NCBI GenBank assembly: GCA_021018995.1
Contig: CM037591.1
Span: forward strand, 66,181,901 to 66,245,900
Reading direction: 5' to 3'
Origin: Chloranthus sessilifolius
Lineage: Eukaryota > Streptophyta > Magnoliopsida > Chloranthales > Chloranthaceae
Length of the DNA stretch: 64,000 bases
The translations under genes were made by a program, and so were the position numbers. A model generated the notes under the pieces. The model saw only the letters and a program-made list of their open reading frames with translations, ran no database searches and had not been told where the DNA came from. Below are positions 54,767-64,000 of this stretch, in pieces (position 1 is the first letter of the stretch; each line of letters opens with the position of its first letter).

Positions 54767-57524
54767 AAAAGAGACATTCAAATAGGCCCAAGGCATTACT
54801 GACGACTCTGCTGCATTCAAAACAAACTTTAAACATTAAATGAATAACATGGTGAGAAAATGAAATCCCTGGATGCCAGGCTAAATATTCGTTTCTCAAG
54901 GTAATCGGTCCCCAAGCACTTAGCGACATTACTGGGCATAACCGAGGTGGAATGAGTTGCGAACTCCCTATAGTCGGGAAATAGATTCACTTCTCAAGAT
55001 GATTTTAAAGGTATTTGATGTTTAAGATTCATTCTAAATTGAACAGCTTCGTAAGTAAGAGGGGTGATTGACCCACATTCAAAGATAGGTGTGAAGTAAA
55101 CATACGCAAGGCTCCATAGTTTGCGTCCAATCCTACGAGGCATTTGATTGCCCCATCTGACTATTTGTGGGTGCCCCTGTTAAAAGCAGGGTTAAAAATC
55201 TCTGGGTGAACCCAACGATCCCAAAGTTTATTTAGCATGACTACTCGAGCGGAGCGAATAAAAGTCGCAATGTTTTTTGGGAGGACATGCCATTTTCGAA
55301 AACGTACCCCGGATCAACATGACCTAGAGCATCCAGCTTCAAGTACTGCTAAATAGATCAAACCAATCATTGGGTGTCTCCCAAAAAGGGGCATCCAATC
55401 CTGGCTTCCGCCGATAATGATCATAAACATCAATTAACTATGCATAAATATGCACCCATCAGGGGTGATAAGCAACAACAAAGGCGATAGAAGCCCCGAC
55501 CCGAACCTGCCCGGATACAATTTACGGGAACAAACGACCATCATACGGATACCCAGACACATGACATACACTTTACAGGGATACCGCTGCCCATACAGGT
55601 TTTGAGCCTGCAGAAAATAAAAGGGAAATAAACCCTTCTGAATGCATGGTTGTACATAATTTGATTAATATGTAATCTCATTCTCAACAAGTTGGTCTCA
55701 ACCAACGATTGACCTTTTCTAACAGAGAATCTGAAGCTTAAGACACTTAAGTTTATATGAATCCTAAACAGAGTACTTAGCTCGAAGATATAGTAGTGGA
55801 GCCAACCTGATCAAAATATTGACTGTTTGATCGGGATTGACACCGTTGCTCCTACTTTAAAGTAGGATCTAGAATCCAAAGCGTACTTTAGACTTAGGAT
55901 GTTACTATAGCACAGTGGTGTTGCTGATAAAATATCGACATTTTACCACATCTAAACACTCATATGAGTAGCTCTGTGGGGAAGCACAAATTTATTCTTT
56001 CTTTTTCAAAATGATTTTCTCTTTCTTTTTTTTTAATAGACCTGACGTCAGTGGTGAGATGCTTCATCTGATTTGTCCATCGCTGAGAAGTTGCCCGCTT
56101 CGAGGCTTTGGACCGTGTGATGTTCCTGCATATTCTCGAGAAAAGGTCAGTCCCTTTTTTGTTTATACATATAAAGAAAATGCATCCTAAACAACAAAAG
56201 GAAAAGTAGATTTCTACCTACATTTTTTATTTTAATATATTTTTTAGGATTTTTGTCTTTGAAGATTTTTTTGTTATTTTTCTTCATTTTTTAGATTGAA
56301 ATATGATGCTAGAAATATGAGTAGAAATATATGCACATTTTTTTGGTATTTATATTTTTCTTGATTTTTTGTTTTTGGCTTTCTCTCTCTTTTTTTTTAA
56401 TGCCTTGACAGTGAGACGGAGTAACGGGTCCCATTTTGAGCATAGTCGAACTCTTTCATGCAGTCAGGCCTGAGTGAGTTTCCAGATTTTACCAAGGCCG
56501 AAACGTTGATCCCTTTGGGTTGAGTTAAACCTTTCTCCTTGCCTCGGGTCATACGTTTGACAGTGCGATTTCACAAAGATAATTCTGGTCAGGACTCGAT
56601 TCGAACTAGCATGAGCGGCGCAGTCGGACAAGAGGGTACAAAAAGAGTAATAAAAGGGTTCCTCAAACACCAATCTTCTCAATCAGTCCAAACCTTTCTT
56701 TTTCAATTTTTTCTCTTTTCTTTTCTTTTTTTTTATTTCTCTCCTTTTTTTACCCATGGTGCCATTTCGGGTTTTCACCATGTCCATAGGTTTAGCCCTC
56801 TTACCCCAAGCACCCTTTCGGGTTTTCACTTGGTCCGCACAAACTTGCTGTTTTTACCCGTAGCGCCCTTTCGGGTTTTCACCACGTCCATCTTGCTTTG
56901 AGCTTGTATTTTTATTTTACTTTTTATTTTTTTTATTTCTTCCTCATTTCTTTTTTAACAGTCATGACATAGACATCAATTCCATCATAGCCGGCTGGAT
57001 GGGGTTCTGGTGTCGTCTCACAACTTGGCTTGTGTTGACTTAACAAATATTATGACTGCTTGTAAACCTAAAAGAGGGCTTTCTTCAGAGTGTAGCTTGG
57101 ACATGGGTTAGGTTAGGATTTGAAGGTATGCTAGGCTAAAAGGGTTTCCTTGATACGGCTTCAATTTTCTCAACATACTTTCTCCCTTGGGGGTTTTTAC
57201 TGTACATGCCCTGTGATTCTTCTACACATTATTTTTATTCTTTTTGCTCCATTTCAGGCAATCTCTTTTTGAGGTTTTACTTTTTTGAATTTTTTAGATT
57301 TTGATGGTAACTTTACTTCTCATTTTCTGTATATGTACACACATTATTTTTTTTGGGAAGTGGTTTATTGAAAGAAAGGCCCAGGCTCAAATGGGGTAGC
57401 AAAGGATATCATCATTTTTAGGGATGCTTTTTGGCTACTGTGTTTGGAATGATGGCCTCTTTTGAGTTGTTCTTAAGCAGTCACGTATCTGTTTTACCAA
57501 TACTTACCTTATTGCGATAGACTA
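54767..57524 (-). other. 3' untranslated region of element D
   Basis: About 2.75 kb without a credible gene, collinear with 28078-30887 of B in reverse. Contains the three TTTCGGGTTTTCACC repeats (56751-56889) and T-rich plus-strand tracts. No antisense gene like that of A was seen. Confidence 0.7.
56751..56889. repeat. Three GGTGAAAACCCGAAAGGGC repeats (D)
   Basis: The reverse complement of the B triplet 28731-28866, with the same number of copies and similar spacing. The core CCCGAAAGGGC is nearly identical while the flanks differ. Confidence 0.85.
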
Positions 57525-58640
57525 AGAGTAAAACCGTCAGACGTATCCAGCATTGATGGGCTTAGGAAGATGATCTTCGTCCATGGTGGCAAGGCAGATG
57601 GCGTATCCCGACAATACTTCTCGAATGACGTAAGGTCCTTCCCAGTTTGGCTTGAACTTTCCTCTCGGATTAGCATGGAGGGATGGGAAGATCTTCTTCA
57701 GCACAGTATCTCCTACCTTTAGACCTCGACCATGGACACATTTGTTGTATGCGCGTGCAATTCACTCCTAGTATACCTGAGTGTGGCACAAGGCTAGGAG
57801 TCTCTTCTCGTCTAATAAGTTCAATTATTCGAAGCGGGATCTCTCTCTCTGCTTCGGGTAAGCCTGATTCCATGAGGATTCAGAGTGAGGGTACTTCAAC
57901 CTCTACTGATAGGACGGCCTCAATTCCATACACAAGGGAGAGGAGAATGGTGTTGCCCCTGTAGCAATACAAATCGATGTTCTGTAGGCCCACAAAGCGA
58001 ATGGTAGCATTTCGCTCCAATCTCAGTAAGTGATGACCATTTTCTCAAGAATGTGGATGACCGTCTTGTTCGCAACCTCCACGGCTCCATTAGTTTGAGG
58101 CCGATAAGGTGATGAGCGATGGTGCTTGATTTTGTATTGCTCGCAGAAGGCTCGGACGCGCTTATTCGCAAAGTTTATGTCATTTTCTGTGATGATATCT
58201 TTGGAGACTCCAAATTGGCACACAATATTATTCTTGAGGAACTTCTCAACGTGACCGGCTGTGATGTTGGCATATGACGCTGCTTCCACCCATTTGGTGA
58301 AGTATTCAATGGCGACGAAAACAAATCGATGCCCGTTTGATGCTTTTGAATTAATCATTTTGACGACGTCAAGGCCCCAGATAGCAAATGGCCAAGGAGT
58401 TGTCATGTAGTGTAGATCAATGGCAGGAGAATGTATCAGACTGAAGTGTTCCTAACACTTGTAGTATTTCTGAACATGTTTACAGTAATCTGATTCCATA
58501 GTAGTTCAAAAGTATCCTTGCCGCAGAATTTTCTTAGCAAGCATGTGACCACTGACGTGGGCTCTGCATACTCCTTCATGGATCTCCTTCATGATGTTGG
58601 TCACTTCACTTTTAGTAAGGCACTTGAGTAGAATGTCATT
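57525..58640 (-). pseudogene. pol: Integrase of element D
   Basis: The zinc region (IHEGVC, 58590) and core (58406-58023) match B. The first acidic residue (WGLDVVK) and third (GAVEVANK) are present, but the second site reads IITENDINF instead of ITDNGTNF, so the catalytic Asp is Glu and the Asn-Gly pair is changed. Past 58023 the frame is shifted. TAG at 57770-57768 falls at the same codon as TAA in B (27829). Inactive. Confidence 0.88.
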
Positions 58641-59264
58641 GTATGACCGCTTGTAAAGGCATTCCTCGCAAATGACGTAGCCTGCTGCTAAATGTTGAAT
58701 GGTTCACCGATCCGTCTTGGACATACCCTCAGGGAAAGTTAGTGTCTCGAGGAAATTCTTAATATCTGAGAACCAAGGTGGCTCATCATCAGGCTTTGTC
58801 GGTTCCTTAATCTGTAGGCAAAAGGCCGACTGACTTCTCTGTTCGATCATGATCGACTTCATCTCAGCACCATACGATATTTCTATCATTGACGCCAAAG
58901 TTGCTAGTGCATCGGCAAAACGGTTCCTTATCCGGGGGACATATGAGAATGTCAGATCTTGGAAGCAAGCTATCAGATCCTCGAGGTGTTCATGATAGGG
59001 GATCAGTTTCTTATCTTTCTTCTTCTAGTTATCACTCATCTGGCATATGATTAACTGCGAATCACCAAGCACTCAAAGGTGAGTTATATTCAGATCGAGA
59101 GCCGTCTGCAGACTAGTGGCACAAGCGTCATATTCAGCCATATTGTTTGTGCAAGGAAAGTTGAGCTTGATATAGACGGGTATGTGGGATCCCTTTGGCA
59201 AAATTAGAATGGCGCCAACTCCTTGGCCTTCGGCATTTGTTGTCCCGTCGAAGTGCGTTACCCA
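58641..59264 (-). pseudogene. pol: Second RNase H and connector of element D
   Basis: HFDGTTN and NNMAEYDA keep the first acidic positions of the second RNase H. TGA at 59075-59073 matches the TGA at 26526 of B. The connector to integrase (YGAEMKSIMIEQR, FSDIKNFLETLTFPEG) continues to 58704, where another stop ends the frame. Confidence 0.8.
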
Positions 59265-60600
59265 TGATTCTTCTGCTTCCTCAATATTGTCTTCAGTCAT
59301 GAACAGGATGTCCTCATCGGGGAACTCAGTTTTCAAAGGTTCATAATCTGGTAAAGGATTGTCGGCAAGATGATCGGCGAGTGCCTGCCCCTTAATCGAC
59401 TTCTGAGTGACGTACGTGATGTCGAACTCAGACAATAAAAGCTGCCATCGTGCGGTTTGCCCAGTGAGAGACGGCTTCTCGAATAGGTATTTTAACGGAT
59501 CCGTGCGGGCCAAAAGTAGAACGGCTTGGGATAGCAAGTAATGGCGGAGCCTCTAAGTAGCCCATACAAAAACCAAGCATGCTTTCTCCAGATAAGAATA
59601 GTGTGTTTCATAGTCAGTGAATTTCTTGCTTAGATAGTAAATGGCATGTTCTCTTCTTCCTGTCTCATCATGCTGCCCTAAGACACATCCAATCGAGACT
59701 TCCGTCATGGAGAGATACATCAAGAGTGGTTTCCCTGGCTCTGGTGGTACCAACACGGGTGGGTTAAGGAGGTAGCTTTTGATTTTATCGAATGCTGCCT
59801 GACAGTCGTCGTTCCATTTAACGGGCGAGTTCTTCCTTAGTAGCTTGAAGATCAGCGTACAGATTGGAGTTAGCTGTGTAATGAACCGACTGATATATTG
59901 TATTCTGCCTAAGAACCCTCTAACTTCCTTCTCAATAGACCGTGGTGGCATTTCCGTGATATCTTTGACTTTGACTGGGTCGACCTCAATCCCTCTCTTG
60001 CTGACAATGAATCCTAACAATTTTTCGGACATAGCACCAAAAGCGCACTTCTGTGGATTTAGACGTAACCTATACTTTCTCAGCCTCTCAAATAGCTTTT
60101 AAAGGTTTACCAAGTGATCGCCTTGCTCCGGTGACTTGGCTATCATGTCATCGATGTATACTTCAATCTCTCGATGCATCATGTCATGAAATAGCACAGT
60201 CATAGCTCTCTGGTATGTTGCACCGGCATTTTTTAGTCCAAATGGCATGACTCGGTAGCAAAAGGTTCCCCAAGGAGTAATGAATGCAGTCTTCTCCCAA
60301 TCGGCCTCTACCATCTTTATCTGGTTGTATCCTGAGAATCCATCCATAAATGAAAGCATCCCGTGCTTAGCAGTGTTATTGACCAAGATGTCGATGTGTG
60401 GCAATGGAAAATTATCTTTTGGGCTCGCTCAGTTCAAATTGTTGAAATCGATGCACATGCGGACCTTTCCATCTTTCTTCGGTACAGGCACGATATTGGC
60501 TAGCCACAGCGGGTATTTGGATACCATGAGAAACCCAGTGTCATACTGCTTGACGACCTTATCTTTGACTTTCAGCATCCATTCGAGTTAGAAACATCTC
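59265..60600 (-). pseudogene. pol: Reverse transcriptase and first RNase H of element D
   Basis: RT core in 60404-60099 (FITPWGTFCYRVMPFGLKN, catalytic YIDD), interrupted by a stop at 60099-60101. The thumb and first RNase H are open from 60032 to 59553 (RGFLGRIQYISRFI, GQHDETGRREHAIYYLSKKF) and continue in 59537-59265. The codons that are stops in B at 25554, 25785, 25926, 25953 and 26142 are sense codons here, so those B stops arose after the copies split. Confidence 0.88.
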
Positions 60601-62611
60601 AGCTTCTGCTTAACTGGCATCATATCGGGGTAGAGAGGTAACTCATGCTCGACCAAATCAGTGTCCAGACCAGGCATGTCCTCGTACGACCAGGCAAAAA
60701 TGTCTTAGTATGACCAAAGGAAGTCGATCATGCTTTTCCTTTCTTCAGGGGATAACGATGTTCCGATTTTGGTTATTCTAGGAATCTCCTCAGTTCCTAA
60801 ATTGACGTCTTCTGTCTCTTCGACAACAAGGGTAGGGCCATGATCAAAGTTAGCGAACCGGTCAAGGAGCTCATTGGGGAGCTCCTCCAAAGGACTCTCC
60901 TCGTCCAGACTTGTAACTCCTACATCTTCTTGTATTTCTACAGGAAAAGGGTCAATTTTACCTGGGACGGGTATTTCTATTAAGGCATCCTTTTGTGAGA
61001 CTTTTTTTGGAATTTTAAATGACAATATTTTTATACTTTGGATTTTTCAATGTTTTTGGGATTTTGTATTTTTTCCATATTTTTGAGATTTTTGTTTTCT
61101 TCAGAGACGGACTCTTGGCAAGGCAGGTTACTATATATACAAGGTATTGTCTGCCAAGGGCTTATCTCACTTTTTATAGGTTGTTTTTTTTTTAGGAAAT
61201 AGGTGTCAAACTTTAGGCCACTCCCTACTTCTAGGGTTTGGGGCAAAGATGCCTAGTTGCGTACCTGAGGGGACGCTCTTTTACCTGCTGAGATGGAGGG
61301 TGTTGACTGATATGGCTTATTAGAGTCAGCCTCCATCATATTGATCCCCAATTTGTCTGAGATGATGTCCTCAAATGTTAATACTATTTTGTGGTGATTT
61401 ACCACAGGGAGTGTTTGTTCAAGTACTGGCCGTCATTCCTCGAAGAGGGATAACGCGGCCAAATCTATCTCCGGGTTAGGAAGGGAGATGTTGGGATTGG
61501 TGGGATGGACAGGGGCTATGGGTTTGTGTGGGGTCAAACAGGTTATACCATTTTGATCGATCTTTACAACCCCAGTGCTGACAAAGGATTCCCTAATGTG
61601 TGGCCTAGGGCAAGGTTTCTCTTCTATGTTGATTCCTCGAGCTCTTGCATCTGCAGCGACCCTGGCTTTCTCTTTAGCCTCTTGAACCTCTTCCTCTGTG
61701 GGCTTGTAACCTAGCCCAAATCTTACTTTCTGTCCCTTGGCAATAACTAGCTCTCTTCTACCCTGTAATCTAGGCCCAAGCCCTCTGTCTTTCTGATAGC
61801 CCCATTTCTGGAGCATGGCCACCACTGCTTCTATTCCACCGCCGGCTGTAGAAGTGATGTTTCTCGGGGGTTCTTGGCCTACTGCCGATACCTCATACTC
61901 GAAACTGTGGAGGTCGGTGTCTTCCTCAATATGTGGCACATCCATTACTTTAGAATTTTTAATGTTGTGAGTGGCCTTGTCTTTCTCATCATGCCCTTCA
62001 CCAATGATGGTGAACACCTTCTGCCCGAATATGAATTTTCGCTTTTGATGGAGGGTAGAAGGTATCGCCTCGACCTCATGTAACCACGGGCGTCCTATCA
62101 ATAAATTAAAAGAAGATTTAATATCCATCACTTGAAAAGGTATAGAGAAGGTCATGGGCCCAATTACTAATTCCAGATCAACCTCTCCCATTATTTCTCT
62201 TCTTATATTATCAAATCCCAGAGTGCTAGTCCTTGTCGGCCTTAGCATACAGGGGTCCACGCCGATCTTGGCGGCAGTCCTCAACGGGCACACATTCAGA
62301 GCCAACCTGTTATCAATTAGAACTAAGGGAATTATCATGTTCTCGGATTCGACAGTAATGTTGAGGGATTTAGCATGACTGTTTCCCTCCTCCGGTAGAT
62401 CCGCATCCGAAAATGAAATGGCATTGGGTGCCATCACCTGTCCAATTATTTGCCCAACCTCGTTTGGGATCACCTGTTGGGACACATGGGCATTCTTTAA
62501 TGCCCCCATTAGAGCTTGGAAATGCAGTGGAGACGTCATCAAAAGATCCCAGACAGTGATATGGGTTGGCATCCTTCTTAATTGAGTCTCGAGAATGTGC
62601 TCCCGACTCAT
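60601..62611 (-). pseudogene. pol: Protease, G-patch and linker of element D
   Basis: A 392-codon open frame (62611-61433) starts MSREHILETQLRRMP. The protease site reads LIDNRLALN: the Gly of D-N-G is Arg, which should abolish activity. The motif FNLLIGRPWLH and a G-patch (WGYQKDRGLGPRLQG, about 61850-61735) follow. In 61246-61031 the frame continues through an A10 run (61184-61193 as T on plus) that is A9 in B. A frameshift near 61030 and a stop near 60705 follow in the acidic linker before RT. Confidence 0.85.
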
Positions 62612-64000
62612 CTTCTCAAATGGGTGAACTGCACTGTCCTTCTTCCCCTCTGGCCATGTTGGTGCTGGTGTTGTTGCTGTTGCAGTTGTTGTTATTGCCT
62701 CGGGCTGTTTTGAGATTCTTCTCGATCTGGTAACAAAGTCTACTGCCCCCTCCCTGCTGCTACTGCCGATGTTAGCATTGGTTTGCTCATAGCTCAGCGG
62801 GACCTAATGTGGATCATAGGTTGGTCCCGAGAGCTGGAATGATATGACTGTTGGCACCTAAAGTGTATGTACTGGTGGCTCTGGGAGGGTAGGTAAGACT
62901 TGACTTACCTCAGTGATGAATGGGTGGGTGGCAAAATTGGGCTAGGTAGGGGTGGTGAAGTTTAACGGTTGTTGCACCGGGGGTAGTGGGGTGGGCATAG
63001 GCAATTGGTAGTCGATGGGTGCGGGCGGAGGATTGGGGGTTTGATGGGCCACTAGGGAATTGACAGGGTGGTAGAGTTTGTGGGTGGTTGAAATGGGGAT
63101 AATGGGGTGGGTGTAAGCCACTGGTAATTGATGGGTGCGGGTGTAGGATTGGGGGCCTGATGGCTTATTAGGTAATTCAAGGGGGTGGTGGAATATGGTT
63201 GATACGCATTTATTTATACGTAGTTGATGGTGGGTGATGGGAAATAGGCCCTAAGATCTAGGAGTTCAACTGTTGGTGTAGGGGTAGGAAAATAATCTGC
63301 CAGATTTAGGGGCTCAACCACCCCAATGGTTCTCTCTTCTTGGTCTCGCTGCCAGGGGACCACAAAATTTTCTCTGTTATTGATATCATCAGAGGGGTCA
63401 AATTCATACTCTTTCTCAATTTTCTCTACCAACCCTATGGTGGGTCTGGGACCTGTTATTCCGATAGGGTGTAGTGGCAAAGCCACCTGGTGAATATTCT
63501 CATGCTGGTTTGTTTGGGTGGGTGCAGGGGGATGATCTTCCCAGCATCGATTAAATCTAGGATCACGTGCTTCAATGGAAAGCAACGATCGGCCGGGTGA
63601 CCCAGGCCCTGGTGGAAATTACAATGAGTATTCGGGTCAAAGTTATATGGAATCGGGTTGGGAGGAGGTCATGGTTGGAGCACAGTTACTAATCCCTTTT
63701 TAATTAATAAAAGTAAAAGTACACTTAAAGATTGCCCCAAGGGCATAAAAATACGATCATAACGGGCTCTCCTTTCCGAGGTCATTTGCATTCCCTGCCC
63801 ATTCCAGGCTCTGTACCGGCCCTGTCCTAACGGGAGCTAGTTGCGCTGCTTTAAACTGGAAGGGGGCCACATTATTATTGTTGGGTCAGGTGTTTGCAAC
63901 ATTCTGTACCTCTACCCCTGTTCTTCTATCATTTTTTTGCTCGAAGAACCTCCTAACGCCGCTGGACCCCTCGGATGCATTCTTATTGAGCCGTCCTTCC
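62612..64000 (-). pseudogene. gag: gag C-terminal part of element D, partial
   Basis: Reads leftward from the window edge: RRARYDRIFMPLGQSL (near 63760), the zinc-knuckle-like HCNFHQGLGHPADRC (near 63620, with the Cys that B lost), an acidic stretch (EYEFDPSDDINNRE), LNLADYFPTPTPTVELLDLR (63300), and a Pro-rich linker to the protease. Several stops. The minisatellite and gag core would lie right of the window. Confidence 0.8.

Larger units (their letters stand above)
53111..64000 (-). mobile_element. Element D: Tat-type Ty3/gypsy retrotransposon, minus strand, partial
   Basis: Same family as B, running right to left: gag C-terminus at the right edge, protease with G-patch, RT, two RNase H domains, integrase (to 57525), 3' untranslated region, PPT hairpin and 3' LTR (53111-54721). 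The 5' LTR lies outside the window. It is inserted in the 3' LTR of E; ATGTA (53106-53110) is the candidate target duplication. Confidence 0.92.

Overview
The window is plant nuclear DNA, probably from a eudicot with a repeat-rich genome; the species cannot be told from the sequence. It is almost entirely nested Ty3/gypsy LTR retrotransposons. I found no tRNA, rRNA or CRISPR locus and no clear single-copy host gene. Nearly every coding region carries stops or frameshifts.

Two element types dominate. (1) Tat-type elements A (1-5014, +), B (16132-32530, +, complete) and D (53111-64000+, -). Their LTRs start TGTAGACACCC, the B primer site reads TGGCGACTCTGCTGGGGA, and B and D carry retropepsin, G-patch, RT, two RNase H domains and a DDE integrase. 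(2) Chromodomain (Tekay/Del-like) elements C (5015-15247, -) and E (40013-53110, +), with LTRs TGTAACATC...TGTCACA and an initiator-tRNA-Met primer site. Both carry an extra sense ORF between pol and the 3' LTR. A solo LTR (F, 44124-46459, -) of the E family sits inside E pol.

Layout: 1-5014 is the 3' end of A, with a predicted spliced antisense gene (51-1405) and its 3' LTR. A is inserted in the 3' LTR of C (5015-6242). C runs leftward: extra ORF 6702-8026, pol 9065-11887, gag 11888-12778, 5' LTR 12853-15247. 15248-15779 is unassigned. 15780-16131 plus 32531-34319 is one older LTR (G) split by B. 34328-40012 holds an older Athila-like remnant (H: tRNA-Asp-type primer site, gag only) and unassigned AT-rich DNA. 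E follows (gag, PR-RT, solo LTR, RNase H-integrase-chromodomain, extra ORF, 3' LTR). D interrupts the E 3' LTR and runs off the right edge.

The features that standard annotation leaves unexplained are: the conserved extra ORF of C and E, with motif arrays just upstream that resemble those in the same family's LTR; the spliced antisense gene in A; 27-bp palindromes, some with paired arm changes, clustered in LTR promoter regions, in the B leader and upstream of the A antisense gene; a series of hairpins in LTR G with a constant TGAAAYAATA loop and different stems; and a hairpin enclosing the polypurine tract of A, B and D.
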